A DNA stretch of 64,000 nt. It comes from DUPU01 sp050952465 (GTDB lineage Bacteria > Bacillota > Dehalobacteriia > Dehalobacteriales > Dehalobacteriaceae). Below, piece by piece: positions 54,675 through 63,973 of this stretch; position 1 is the first letter of the stretch; every line of letters begins with the position of its first letter. Below the pieces are notes generated by a model that was not told the DNA's origin, did no database searches, and was given only the letters and a program-made list of their open reading frames with translations. Where the stretch lies: NCBI GenBank assembly GCA_050952465.1, contig JBMNKZ010000007.1, forward strand, positions 496,001 to 560,000, given 5' to 3'. Position numbers and translations under genes: made by a program.

Positions 54675-54713
54675 GGATGTCCGAGGACGGCTAATGCCGC
54701 CATCGAACATCCA
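54675..54713 (-). other. Imperfect hairpin between two surface genes
   Basis: GGATGTTCGATGG and CCGTCCTCGGACATCC, with GGC/GCC at the centre, form an imperfect stem on the - strand just after the stop of the third SLH gene. It is likely a terminator or RNA processing site. There is no clear T-tract. Confidence 0.5.
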
Positions 54714-54730
54714 ACTGTGAGATGACTTTC

Positions 54731-56236
54731 TTATCTTTGATATTTCTCATATACCCGGACAGCCATCAAAACCGCTTGTTCCCGTGTGGTGGTATCATAG
54801 CCGGAAGCGGCCTCCGCTGTGATGGTTGCTTTAGGCATAAACTTCCCGTCTGCCCCCTTAATCACACCAATTTTGCTCATAAATTTAACATGTTCCATTG
54901 CCCAGGGAGAGATGTGTTTTTCGTCATTAAAGACCGGCGCCCCGGCAATGGAGAAATCCCCATCTGGCACCATCACCCGGATTGCTCTGCTGAGCATGGC
55001 TGCCACCTGCTCTCTATTAGTCAGGGATTTCGGGTCAAATTTATTGTTTCCGATACCGTTAATAATGCCAAGCTGATTGGCTTTCAGCACCTCAGGATTT
55101 TTCGTATCGGTGAAGGGATTCTCTGTTACAGGTTGGGCAGTAATGCCCGTAGTTTTTTCATAAAGGCGTACAGACAACTCGGCAAACTCCTCCCGGGTAA
55201 TGGGCGCGTTCATCTTATCCTTGATGGTATCGGTGATCAGTCCATATTCCGCAGCTTTATCCAGCTCGGGCTTTGCCCATGAGCTCGCTTCCCGATAGTT
55301 CTCTATAGCAGTGGAGGCGATGTTGGAATAAGAAGAGCGGATGATTTTATCCGGGGATGGCTCCGTTTCCAAAAGCACCCGGAAATAATAGGTGTTTCCT
55401 TCAATCACCACTTCGTCTAGGAAATTCTCTTCCACCGGATCGAATTCATCTGAGGAAGTAAATAGTTTGGAGGGTGCGACAGGCAATTCGCTCACACCAT
55501 GGGTTTCAGAATACCACGGACCCTCGCCGACCTTGAAATCGATTAAGTGATAAACGGCAGCCTGCTTATTTGCTTCTGCAGCACTGGCTGGGTTAGTCCA
55601 GTCCAGGGCAAAATAGGGTTTACCACTGCTGTCCTTTTTTACCGCTACTTTTAAATTTTGCGGAGGGTCAAGCTTTGTTACTTCTGCATTGGAAGCATTT
55701 TTCCCCAGGGCAACAACATTGGTATAGGGGGATCGAATATATTTTTCTTCCCCATTTTCATCGTAGTATTGAAATAAGTAGGACATGCGAAAATAGTAGG
55801 TACTGTTCTTAAAATCAAAGACTGCATTGGTTTCCAGTTCCGGATAAAGGTGCCACCCGACCAAAAAGCCCTCGCTTGTATTGTTATCATCGATGAGTCG
55901 GTTTCCCTGATACCCAAAGAACACATCAAAAGGATCAAAATAATCATCAGTATAACAAGGGCTGCCGGGTACCTTATTTTCAAAATGCCAGTTCCCATTA
56001 TCCTGTTTCCAGTCAAGAGCAAAAATTATGGCGTCGCCCCCATCACTGTTTTCTATCAGATTTAAGATGCTTTGAGGAGTTTTCCAGCGAAAGTTGATTT
56101 CCTGATCACCTTCTCGTACGGTAAAGTTCTGCGGTGCCTCCACGCTAGCCGGCACATCATTTTCTGCCATCACCGGCACCACAAAGCAAAAAATAATTCC
56201 AATCGTTAAAAGACAAGCAGCTATTTTCTTAGTCAT
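54731..56236 (-). CDS. SLH-domain surface protein
   Basis: The 501-residue protein has a signal peptide (about 1-24), two FN3-like or beta-sandwich modules (about 30-290, with paired TSY-type segments such as TYYFRMSYLFQYYDE and TYYFRVLLE), and three SLH repeats in the C-terminal 190 residues (NPFTDTKNPEVLKANQLGI, ISPWAMEHVKFMSKIGVIKG). It has no frameshift. It would be wall-anchored and exposed. It is the promoter-proximal gene of the - strand surface cluster. Confidence 0.87.
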   Translation of the reverse strand: MTKKIAACLLTIGIIFCFVVPVMAENDVPASVEAPQNFTVREGDQEINFRWKTPQSILNLIENSDGGDAIIFALDWKQDNGNWHFENKVPGSPCYTDDYFDPFDVFFGYQGNRLIDDNNTSEGFLVGWHLYPELETNAVFDFKNSTYYFRMSYLFQYYDENGEEKYIRSPYTNVVALGKNASNAEVTKLDPPQNLKVAVKKDSSGKPYFALDWTNPASAAEANKQAAVYHLIDFKVGEGPWYSETHGVSELPVAPSKLFTSSDEFDPVEENFLDEVVIEGNTYYFRVLLETEPSPDKIIRSSYSNIASTAIENYREASSWAKPELDKAAEYGLITDTIKDKMNAPITREEFAELSVRLYEKTTGITAQPVTENPFTDTKNPEVLKANQLGIINGIGNNKFDPKSLTNREQVAAMLSRAIRVMVPDGDFSIAGAPVFNDEKHISPWAMEHVKFMSKIGVIKGADGKFMPKATITAEAASGYDTTTREQAVLMAVRVYEKYQR

Positions 56237-56300
56237 TTTCTCATTCCTTTCATTTAATTTAATGGGGTAAAGTTATCTATAGAAATTACCACGCTTAGAT

Positions 56301-56329
56301 AATTAAGCTATGCATTGTTTAGCTTAATT
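56301..56329. promoter_or_regulatory. Inverted repeat between the SLH gene and the solute-binding gene
   Basis: AATTAAGCTA (56301-56310) pairs with TAGCTTAATT (56320-56329) over 9 nt. It lies 65 bp upstream of the SLH gene start and could be an operator. A second short dyad TTACTA/TAGTAA is at 56334-56350. The rest of 56237-56404 is A/T-rich. Confidence 0.45.
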
Positions 56330-56404
56330 AATTTTACTATTACGTAGTAACTTATTTTCGATTGTCATTTCATTAACAAATATCCTTAACTATTTTTGAA
56401 TAAA

Positions 56405-56433
56405 TTGACTATACTAGATATATTTACTATACT
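56405..56433 (+). promoter_or_regulatory. Promoter of the solute-binding gene
   Basis: TTGACT (56405-56410) and TATACT (56428-56433) with 17 bp between them. Transcription would start near 56440 and run through a leader of about 160 nt with the GGGTGATTTT motif twice (56536-56558), then AGGAGG before the ATG at 56599. Confidence 0.72.
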
Positions 56434-57119
56434 TATTCTGAATTCTTGTTTGTTTATGCTTTACTCTTTACTATTGTATTGATTATTTTTCTATTTTCCT
56501 ATCACCTGAGGAGTGATTGACAAGCCTAAACAGGGGTGATTTTATGGGTGATTTTTGTTTTTAAGACTAAATAGGGGCAGTTTGCAGGAGGAATATATAT
56601 GAAAAAGACTCTCGGGGTATTTATCCTTTTGACCATCACTGTAGCACTAATCACTGGGTGTCAAGGCAAAAATGGACTTGATGCCGACAATCCGGTGACA
56701 CTTACCTTATGGCATAACTATGGTGGGCAGATGAAAGAAACAATGGACGTGATGGTGGATGAATTCAATGAAACCGTTGGGGTTGAAAAAGGTATTATTC
56801 TAAATGTCACCTCTATCTCCAGTTCATCGGCTTTACACGAAAAATTAAGCATGGCCGCTAACGGTGATCCAGGGGCACCGGAACTTCCCGACCTTACCAC
56901 AGCAAAATCCTAAAACGGCCATTATTCTTGCGGAAAAAGGACTGCTTGCCGACTTGAATGAGCAATTTACCCAGAAGGAGCTTTCCGCCTACGTTCCTCG
57001 TTTTGTGGAAGAAGGCCGACTAGGGACGGAAAACCTATACATTTTTCCCACGGCAAAAGTGAGGTGACCCCTAAAAGCTAGACTTTATTAGCGAGACAGT
57101 TTCGGCTGCCTCGCTATTT

Positions 57120-57920
57120 TTATGCAGCCTGAAGACTAAGTCTGTATTGCACTGGACTTAGCCATCCAAGTTTCTCTTTAATTCTCTTTTCGTTATAGTA
57201 ATTTATGTATCGTTCAATTTCCAACTTCAATTCCTCATAGCTGTAATAGACGACACCATAGTAAATCTCTTGTTTAAGCAGTCCAAAGAAGTTCTCCATA
57301 ACGGAATTATCATGGCAGTTACCTTTTCTAGACATACTTTGATAAATACGTTCTTCCTTAAGCCGGTTAGAGTATGCTCTCATCTGGTAAGCCCATCCTT
57401 GATCTGAATGGAATGTTCGGCGATAAGGACAATCTGAGGTTATTTCAATGGCTTTATCTAGTGCATCCATTACACTCTTGGCCGTAGGACGCTTGGCAAT
57501 ACCATAACTAAGAATTTCACCATTACACATATCCATAAAAGGATCCAAATAAAGCTTGTGCATTGTCATATGGCCTTTTGAATCTACTTCATAGTATTTA
57601 AATTCGGTTGTATCAGTTGTAACCTTTTGATGCGGTATATGTGTATTGAATCGCCTACGGATTCTATTAGGTGCCACAATACCAACCTTGCCTTTGTACG
57701 AGCTGTATTTACGACTTTTACGTGTAAATGAGGTCACCTGAAGATTGAGTTTTTGCATTATTCGCTGGACTTTTTTCTTGTTAACATGAATTCCCTGATT
57801 ATTTAATTCGGCTCGCATGCGTCGATATCCATAATCTTTATTATCTTCATGTATTTTTAGGATTTTCTCTTCGAGTTCTTTGTCAGGATTTTCTCTATCA
57901 AATCTTTTTTGCCAATACAT
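57120..57920 (-). CDS. IS3-family transposase orfB (integrase catalytic domain)
   Basis: The 266-residue reading has HTH_21 (about 20-75, RRMRAELNNQGIHVNKKKVQRIM) and the DDE core: TTDTTEFKY, LDPFMDMCNGEI, FHSDQGWAYQMRAYS and ENFFGLLKQE. The frame continues upstream to about 58009, giving a start-less orfB that begins EKTARIVHSLRGEFK and overlaps orfA. The full enzyme is probably the OrfAB fusion made by -1 slippage at the A6 run (- strand complement of 58004-58009). Confidence 0.9.
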   Translation of the reverse strand: MYWQKRFDRENPDKELEEKILKIHEDNKDYGYRRMRAELNNQGIHVNKKKVQRIMQKLNLQVTSFTRKSRKYSSYKGKVGIVAPNRIRRRFNTHIPHQKVTTDTTEFKYYEVDSKGHMTMHKLYLDPFMDMCNGEILSYGIAKRPTAKSVMDALDKAIEITSDCPYRRTFHSDQGWAYQMRAYSNRLKEERIYQSMSRKGNCHDNSVMENFFGLLKQEIYYGVVYYSYEELKLEIERYINYYNEKRIKEKLGWLSPVQYRLSLQAA

Positions 57921-57961
57921 GTAGGTAGCTTTAGGGAAGCCAACTACAGCGAGAATGTCTT

Positions 57962-58561
57962 TTAATTTGAATTCTCCTCGGAGGCTGTGGACGATTCTCG
58001 CTGTTTTTTCAGAAGAGCTTCCTCCTCTAAACGCAGCCTCCTCAGTTCTTTTAAATAAGCATTCTCGATTTTTAGTTTTAAGAGTTCAGCTTCAAGCTGT
58101 TTAACATGCTCAGTGCTTGTATCAACAGGAGCTGAATCATCTTGACGTTGTATATTAACAGCCTTACCTGATGAATTCATTTTAGCCCTTCTTCCACGTT
58201 TCTTATCTCTTAAGGCATCAGGACCAGCCGCTCTATAATCATTTACCCACCTGGCGATAAGAGCATTATTATTAATCCCTAGTGAAAGAGCCAGTTCCTG
58301 ATAAGATACCTCACTTGTTAAATAAGACTCTACCACACCAAGCTTAAATTCAAAAGAATAAGTTTCGTTCTTTCTTGAACGTTTTAATCCATCATCACCA
58401 AGTTCTTCGTAGTAATGTACCCAATTGAGAACTTGTCTTCTGTTTTTTACTCCATATTTTTCTGCTAAAAAAGTATAACCTCCTTCGCCACGTAAATATG
58501 CATCTACAACTTTCTTTTTAAACTCATAACTGTATGCAGCCATAAAAATACCGACCTCCAA
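57962..58561 (-). CDS. IS3-family transposase orfA (helix-turn-helix)
   Basis: The 199-residue protein has two helix-turn-helix units (about 10-60 and 70-120) for DNA end binding, a KRGRRAK basic segment, and a C-terminal coiled-coil-like LEAELLKLKIENAYLKELRRL. It ends at 57962, just past the slippage site. Two HTH units and this length are typical of the IS150-like branch of IS3. Confidence 0.88.
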   Translation of the reverse strand: MEVGIFMAAYSYEFKKKVVDAYLRGEGGYTFLAEKYGVKNRRQVLNWVHYYEELGDDGLKRSRKNETYSFEFKLGVVESYLTSEVSYQELALSLGINNNALIARWVNDYRAAGPDALRDKKRGRRAKMNSSGKAVNIQRQDDSAPVDTSTEHVKQLEAELLKLKIENAYLKELRRLRLEEEALLKKQRESSTASEENSN

Positions 58562-59553
58562 TCGTTAGATTTTGGGTCTAACTTTTGGGGGTCGGTACAA
58601 AGTCCACAGAGGTGCTTTTTTTAAACAAAACCGTTTTTGATCGATTTGTGACAGAAACCGGGGCGAATATATCAGGATCTGCAAACTTTTGAAGGAATTG
58701 CCAAAACAGCTGCTTTATACTACGAATGGACAGATGCCCAAACCCCTGATCGTCCCAAGGGATGGGAAAGCCTTCTATCATGCTGATTCTTTGTTCAACT
58801 TCACCCTGATTGGCTGTAAGCAATTAGGCATGGATTTAATTATAGATAACAAACTGGATTATTCCTCTGATACTTTTAAGAGAGTATGGAATGGTTTTTA
58901 TGAACCTGCGGTAAAAGGCCATTTGCCATCTATGACGGTTATGCCTCGGATCTGATTAAGACAGGTGAAATCATCTGTTCCACAGGTTCAACGGCAGGAG
59001 TGCTTTTTTATGATCCTTTTGTAACTTATCCGGACAATACCATAAAGCCGATGGAACTGCTCATCCTTCCTTATCCCACCTTTGAGGGCGGGAAGAAGAT
59101 TGCCATACAAAGAGGCAGTGGGATGGTTGTCACCAAATCTACTAAAGGAAAAGAGTACGCCGCAGGGTTATTTCTCAAATGGTTTACCAGTCCGGAGAAT
59201 AATTTGCGTTTTATTTTTTCCACAGGCTATCTTCCTGTTACCAGGAGGCTTTTGGTGAAGTGATGTCGAAAGAAATTGAGGAAATTACAGATAAAAATAT
59301 TAAAACTCTTTTGCACACAGCCATTGAAATGCAATCAAATTATGATTTCTATATACCACCCTTATTCGACGGTATTGATGCACTACAAAAAGATTATGAG
59401 GAAAAAGTCAAACAGACAGCTTCTCAGTCAAGAGAATATTATCAATCCCTACTAGCAAGCAAGGACAAGGAAACCGCTTTTGAGGAAACGAAAAAAGGGA
59501 ATCTTTGAGCAATTTAGTAAATGATCATTTGCTATATGAGGATGTGAGATACG

Positions 59554-61173
59554 TTGAATTTTTTCAGCCTGATGAAGCAGGCCACGCAGAAAATAAATGT
59601 GATGAACACTTCCATGCGGCCAAAGCTATTTCGCATCTTGGTGTTGCTTGTCATAACCATGATTATGGGTGTCTTAGTTATCTTTATGGTAACGGGAACT
59701 TTTACTGCCGGTCTGAGAGAAGCACAGCGCTCTGTGGACAAAGAGCTCTCCATGATTTCAGAGAACATTACAAAACAGTTCGGCGAGTTTTCTGTGCACG
59801 CCACTCAATTCTCCAAAGAATTATCCGCAAGTATTGAGAAAAAGCTGATGAAGCAAGGAATTTCACCTGCCCAACTTAAGGACCACCCAGAACTGCTGGA
59901 AAAAATCATAGGGGATGAATATGAGCGTGCTTTATTTGCCTTAGAAAAGTCAAAAAGCAGTGGTGTCTTTATCATCCTAGACGCCACAGTCAATCCCTCA
60001 CTAAAGGATGCGGAAAACTCAAAGGCAGGCTTATACATAAAGAATATGGAACCGAATGTGATCAGTTCCACTTCCCCCTATATGATGCTTCTAAGAGGCC
60101 CCTCCAGTATTGGCCGGGAAAACGCTGTTACCTTGCACCCACAATGGAAAATGGAATTCGATGTATCAGAAGCGTCTTATTTCCACCATCCCATAGAAAT
60201 TGCTGAGAAACAGAATTTACCCTTATCTAGGTTATATTATTGGACTCCATCAATAAAATTTCCCGACACTGCCGAAAACATGATGCTTTGCTCCGTGCCC
60301 CTTATTGATTCAAGGGGCCAGGTATTTGGTGTTTGTGGATTTGATGTCAGCGCCATGCTGTTTAAATTATCCTATATGCCGGATAACAGTACTTACCAAC
60401 GCATCTTTTGTGTGTTTGCACCCTACGCCCAAAATACTTTAGACACTTCTAAAGCACTTTTTTCCGGGGGATATCTGGTACGCAATATGACAGAAAATAA
60501 TCAAACCTTGACCATCAAGAAAAAATCAACCTTTAATTCTTATCGCCAGGAGGATGGCGCCTTATTCAGCGGATACCATCAGACAATCCAACTTTACCAG
60601 AAAGATTCGCCCTTTGCTCAGGAACAGTGGGCAGTTGCCCTGGTGATTCCCGATGCGGATTTATCCGCTTCCCTTTCTCGGGGCAACCTGCAAATGGCTC
60701 TTTTATTTGCCGTGCTGCTCATCATCGGGGTGGTGATTTCCTACTTTCTTAGTAAGGAATATTTAATGCCCTTTGCCAAGATTATTGATATTATTAAATC
60801 CAACGACTTCTCCGATGTGTCTAAAACTAACATTGTAGAAATTGACGACCTCATGGAATTTTTATCCAAACATCAAGAAAAAAATAGAACAGAGCAACAA
60901 ATCAAGAAAGAGAAAGAAAAACTCCCCTCAGTTGTATATGAGGAATTTACCAAAAATATCAAGACTCTTTCTCCTGCGGAGAGAGCAGTCTTCAATCTCT
61001 ATGTAGAAGGATATACGGCAAAAGAGATTACTCAGATATTATGCCTTAGCATCAATACCATTAAAACTCATAACAAGCGGATCTACGCAAAGCTGAATGT
61101 TGCCTCACGGGAGGAATTGCTTATTTATGTGCATATGCTGAAAGAAGCAGAAAACCAGGCACCCCAATATTAG
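59554..61173 (+). CDS. Membrane-anchored LuxR-type transcriptional regulator with extracellular sensor
   Basis: The 539-residue protein has an N-terminal membrane helix (LFRILVLLVITMIMGVLVIFMV), an extracellular region of about 330 residues (about 55-385) of the Cache-like sensor type, a second helix (MALLFAVLLIIGVVISYFL), a short cytoplasmic linker with coiled coil, and a C-terminal LuxR HTH (LSPAERAVFNLYVEGYTAKEITQILCLSINTIKTHNKRIY). The start is TTG 59554, with GAGG about 12 nt upstream; ATG 59572 is an alternative without a better ribosome site. It would bind a signal outside and DNA inside. The adjacent broken sugar-binding protein was probably the ligand-delivery partner, so it now lacks one input. 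The sensor's partner DNA site was not found. Confidence 0.85.
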   Translation: MNFFSLMKQATQKINVMNTSMRPKLFRILVLLVITMIMGVLVIFMVTGTFTAGLREAQRSVDKELSMISENITKQFGEFSVHATQFSKELSASIEKKLMKQGISPAQLKDHPELLEKIIGDEYERALFALEKSKSSGVFIILDATVNPSLKDAENSKAGLYIKNMEPNVISSTSPYMMLLRGPSSIGRENAVTLHPQWKMEFDVSEASYFHHPIEIAEKQNLPLSRLYYWTPSIKFPDTAENMMLCSVPLIDSRGQVFGVCGFDVSAMLFKLSYMPDNSTYQRIFCVFAPYAQNTLDTSKALFSGGYLVRNMTENNQTLTIKKKSTFNSYRQEDGALFSGYHQTIQLYQKDSPFAQEQWAVALVIPDADLSASLSRGNLQMALLFAVLLIIGVVISYFLSKEYLMPFAKIIDIIKSNDFSDVSKTNIVEIDDLMEFLSKHQEKNRTEQQIKKEKEKLPSVVYEEFTKNIKTLSPAERAVFNLYVEGYTAKEITQILCLSINTIKTHNKRIYAKLNVASREELLIYVHMLKEAENQAPQY

Positions 61174-61325
61174 GAACGCTCTTCTTTTATTTTCACTATA
61201 GCTATATGAAGAATGTTATGGGAGAAATATATAGGAAGGGTTGGTTGTAATATGCCACCAACCCGAGTCCCTTTTGCTATTGGACATTACGTTAAAAAGT
61301 TCTTTTATGTTTAAGCATTTTACAG

Positions 61326-61381
61326 AAAAACCGCTTTTATTGTAGGTGCGGACATCCGTACCATAAATAAAGGCGGTTTTT
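61326..61381 (+). terminator. Rho-independent terminator after the LuxR-type gene
   Basis: AAAAACCGC then TTTATT pairs with AATAAA then GCGGTTTTT across a 20-nt loop. The rest of the 61174-61857 gap holds a short ORF (61483-61650) and a second terminator (61697-61726). Confidence 0.75.
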
Positions 61382-61482
61382 ATCCTTACCATTCCAACAG
61401 AACTAGACTACCAACACTTACTTCTTTTCCTCAGGAGCTGCCCAACATACTTGTTTAACTATAGTTAAACGATTCATTCTAT

Positions 61483-61650
61483 GTGGCTAAACTGCTTAAG
61501 ATAACACAGGAGTCAAGATTTGGAGAGGTAAAGGTTACAGCCGAAACCGGTGACATTTTATCATATAAAATATTTATTAGAAAGGCTGCTTATAGAATCA
61601 AAGATTTAAAAAGGTGGAAGAAGGAATTTGATAATCTATCTAAAATGTAG
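61483..61650 (+). CDS. Possible 55-residue small protein or gene remnant
   Basis: A GTG-started reading of 55 residues, basic at its C-terminus (FIRKAAYRIKDLKRWKKEFDNLSKM). It has no clear ribosome site. A remnant of a larger gene or a small DNA-binding-like peptide are both possible. Codon usage is A/T-rich like the surroundings. Low confidence. Confidence 0.35.
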   Translation: MAKLLKITQESRFGEVKVTAETGDILSYKIFIRKAAYRIKDLKRWKKEFDNLSKM

Positions 61651-61696
61651 AAAATATTGACCCATGCTTGATTGTAATACATTATATATATTAAAC

Positions 61697-61726
61697 AAAC
61701 TCTTGGTTAACACCGGGAGTTTTTTA
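61697..61726 (+). terminator. Rho-independent terminator
   Basis: AAACTCTTGGT pairs with ACCGGGAGTTT (two G-T pairs) around TAAC and is followed by TTTTATG. It ends the small ORF region. Confidence 0.85.
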
Positions 61727-61857
61727 TGACATCGATAAAGGGTGTTTTAGTTTAATAATTAAAATAGGTGATTGGTAAATTTTCTATTTTAAGCAGGAAA
61801 TTTGGATCAAATATACAATTTGTTTGTTATATATAATAAAAAGAAAGCAGGCGTTAG

Positions 61858-63114
61858 ATGAAAAGGGTGTTACAAGTATTATGTCAAAAACCGGGAAGTA
61901 CTGGGAGCGGAACTTTTCTGCTTGCTTTGTATGAAAGGGTAAAAAATAAAGGGTACGAGCAAGCTGTAATTGCAGGTGTTTCCCAAAATGAAACTGAGAA
62001 ATATAGGAGGTGCCTGAAAAATTCCGATTTCTATCCAGTGCAGTTTGATAGTGAACTATTAAATTTTCCGGTAGCAGGGATGAGTGATGTCATGCCCTAC
62101 TCCAGCACCAGATATCGAGACATGACCGAGGAGATGCTGGAGCAATGGACCCGAGCTTTCCGGGTAGTATTAGAGAAGGCGGTGGAGAATTTCCAACCGG
62201 ACCTGGTTTTGTCCCATCATCTCTGGCTACTTACTGCTTTAACAAGAAAAACAATTAAGCACATACCGGTATTCGGCATCTGTCATGGTACCTGTTTGCG
62301 CCAATTGAAGCTGGCAGAAAGATTTTCCCCTTTGGCTGTTGATGGATGCGGGAAATTGGACGGAATTTTTGCTCTTAATGAATATCAGAAGGAGTCTATT
62401 ATCAGCAATTATAAAATAGATAAGAATCGTGTTTTCGTTACCGGAGCAGGATATCATGACCATATCTTCAATACTCAGGGAAGGAAGAAACGCATAGATT
62501 CAGTAAAATTAGTGTATGCGGGAAAATTAAGCTTTTCTAAAGGGGTTCCGTCACTAATCAGAGCATACGGAAAACTTACGGAAAAGGGCTGGTCGGGGGA
62601 ACTGCATCTGGCAGGTTCTGGTACCAGTGATGAGGAAAAGCAGATTAGACAGCTGGCCGGGGAAAAGGGAGGGAAGATTGTTTTTCATGGGGCATTGTCT
62701 CAGGAAGAGTTGGCAAACCTTTTTCGCGTCAGTGATATTTTAGTATTACCATCTTTTTATGAAGGCCTGCCTCTCGTGGTGCTGGAGGCTTTGGCCTCAG
62801 GATTACGAGTGGTTATTACGGATTTACCCGGATTAAAAGAATATCTGGGCTGGGAAATAAATAACAGTGGTTTAGTTAGATACGTGGAGCTTCCCAGGTG
62901 TGAACATGAGGATTCACCGATAGCAGAGGACCTACCTGATTTTGAGGACAGGCTGGAAGAGGGCATAAAAGAGCAAATTAATTCTCTAATTGATATCTCT
63001 GTTTGGCAAAGGGCAGGTGTGGGTAAGGCGATAGCAAGCTTGAGTTGGGATGGGGTTTTTGGCAGGATGGAGGATATCTATTTAAAATATTTATCTGACA
63101 AGAAGCGACAATAA
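61858..63114 (+). CDS. GT4-family glycosyltransferase
   Basis: The 418-residue GT-B protein shows SKGVPSLIRAYGKL in the middle and the C-terminal nucleotide-sugar site PSFYEGLPLVVLEALASGLRVV, with the E-x7-E motif (EGLPLVVLE). It transfers a sugar from a nucleotide donor to an unknown acceptor, likely a surface polymer or spore coat sugar. The ATG has only a weak RBS. The PHP gene follows 89 bp later. Confidence 0.87.
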   Translation: MKRVLQVLCQKPGSTGSGTFLLALYERVKNKGYEQAVIAGVSQNETEKYRRCLKNSDFYPVQFDSELLNFPVAGMSDVMPYSSTRYRDMTEEMLEQWTRAFRVVLEKAVENFQPDLVLSHHLWLLTALTRKTIKHIPVFGICHGTCLRQLKLAERFSPLAVDGCGKLDGIFALNEYQKESIISNYKIDKNRVFVTGAGYHDHIFNTQGRKKRIDSVKLVYAGKLSFSKGVPSLIRAYGKLTEKGWSGELHLAGSGTSDEEKQIRQLAGEKGGKIVFHGALSQEELANLFRVSDILVLPSFYEGLPLVVLEALASGLRVVITDLPGLKEYLGWEINNSGLVRYVELPRCEHEDSPIAEDLPDFEDRLEEGIKEQINSLIDISVWQRAGVGKAIASLSWDGVFGRMEDIYLKYLSDKKRQ

Positions 63115-63203
63115 AATAATTTAATTTTCCATTATTTGCAGGTGGTTATATAATTAAACTATGAAACACTAATATTAACACTGAAAAGAAGAGGACAAGC
63201 AAC

Positions 63204-63875
63204 ATGATTATAGATACTCACTTGCATGAAAGTAAATATTCCCTTGATAGCCATGTGTCCTTAGAGGAAATTGTCACCAGGGCAAAATCTATGGGTATGG
63301 ATGGGGTGTGCATTACCGATCATGAAAGCAATGAAATCAAAGAAGAAGCAAAAAAGCTTTCTCAGGAAACCGGCTTTTTGATTATCGTGGGAGCGGAAAT
63401 TCTCACTTTTGAGGGTGATATGGTAGTATTTGGATTAGAGGATCTGCCAAAGAGAAAAATGCATGCCCACTCTCTGGTTGACCTGGTAAGAAAGAATGGT
63501 GGAGTGGCAATCAGTGCCCATCCTTTTCGGCAAAATAACCGGGGGATGGGTGAATATATCAGGGAAATAGAGGGTTTATGGGCTGTAGAGGCTTTTAATG
63601 GAAATACGAATTTTTCCCATAATATGCAGGCATATTTTTTAGCCCTGGAATTAGGGCTACCCTGCTTAGGAGGGAGCGATGCCCATCACCGACATGAGGT
63701 AGGGAGATACGCCACGGTTTTTCCTGACGGGATCAGGGACGAAAGAGATTTAATTCAATCTATTGAGGCCAAGGAAATTTATCCTGTGTCATATAATGGA
63801 GGTCAATTTATTCCCTGCACTGCTAGCAGGGAAATGGGTAAGTTTTCCTGGGTCAACCCATCATATGCAAAATAG
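63204..63875 (+). CDS. PHP-domain phosphoesterase
   Basis: The 223-residue protein begins IIDTHLHES, the first PHP metal motif, followed by ITDHES, VGAEI, SAHPFR and GGSDAHHRHEVG, which give the usual trinuclear metal site. It is of the short, stand-alone PHP type that hydrolyses phosphate esters (for example nucleoside 3',5'-bisphosphates or sugar phosphates). The substrate is not set. RBS GAAGAGGAC lies before the ATG. Confidence 0.87.
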   Translation: MIIDTHLHESKYSLDSHVSLEEIVTRAKSMGMDGVCITDHESNEIKEEAKKLSQETGFLIIVGAEILTFEGDMVVFGLEDLPKRKMHAHSLVDLVRKNGGVAISAHPFRQNNRGMGEYIREIEGLWAVEAFNGNTNFSHNMQAYFLALELGLPCLGGSDAHHRHEVGRYATVFPDGIRDERDLIQSIEAKEIYPVSYNGGQFIPCTASREMGKFSWVNPSYAK

Positions 63876-63910
63876 GGAACAAGGCTTAGATAATTGTACT
63901 GTCTGATCAA

Positions 63911-63945
63911 AATGCCTGGAAGTGAAGAATTCATTTCCAGGCATT
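63911..63945 (+). terminator. Hairpin after the PHP gene
   Basis: AATGCCTGGAA pairs perfectly with TTCCAGGCATT across GTGAAGAATTCAT. The T-tract is weak. Confidence 0.7.
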
Positions 63946-63973
63946 CTGGTTGATTTAAAACGAGGTGATGATT

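Larger units (their letters stand above)
57060..58599 (-). mobile_element. IS3-family insertion sequence (about 1540 bp)
   Basis: The ends are imperfect inverted repeats (TG..., GACCCC.AAAAG.TAGAC on both sides). A 3-bp target duplication AAG is present at 57057-57059 and 58600-58602. It carries orfA and orfB on the - strand with an A6 slippage site between them. It interrupts the solute-binding gene, and that gene has other mutations too, so the insertion need not be the first lesion. Confidence 0.88.
56599..59508 (+). pseudogene. Broken sugar ABC transporter solute-binding lipoprotein
   Basis: Joining readings in different frames, and removing the IS3 element, gives one family-1-type extracellular solute-binding protein of about 454 residues. 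It starts with a lipobox signal (VALITGC), then LTLWHNYGGQMKETMD, PTAK|STEVLFLNKTVF, FYHADSLFNFTLIG, IAIQRGSGMVVTKST and TGYLPVT. Six indels exist: insertions near 56905, 57055, 58672 and 58745, deletions near 58924 and 59234. These sum with the 1543-bp insertion to a multiple of three (1365 nt). Both insertions and deletions argue for true decay, not sequencing error. The neighbouring LuxR-type sensor was probably its partner in sugar sensing. Confidence 0.82.
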
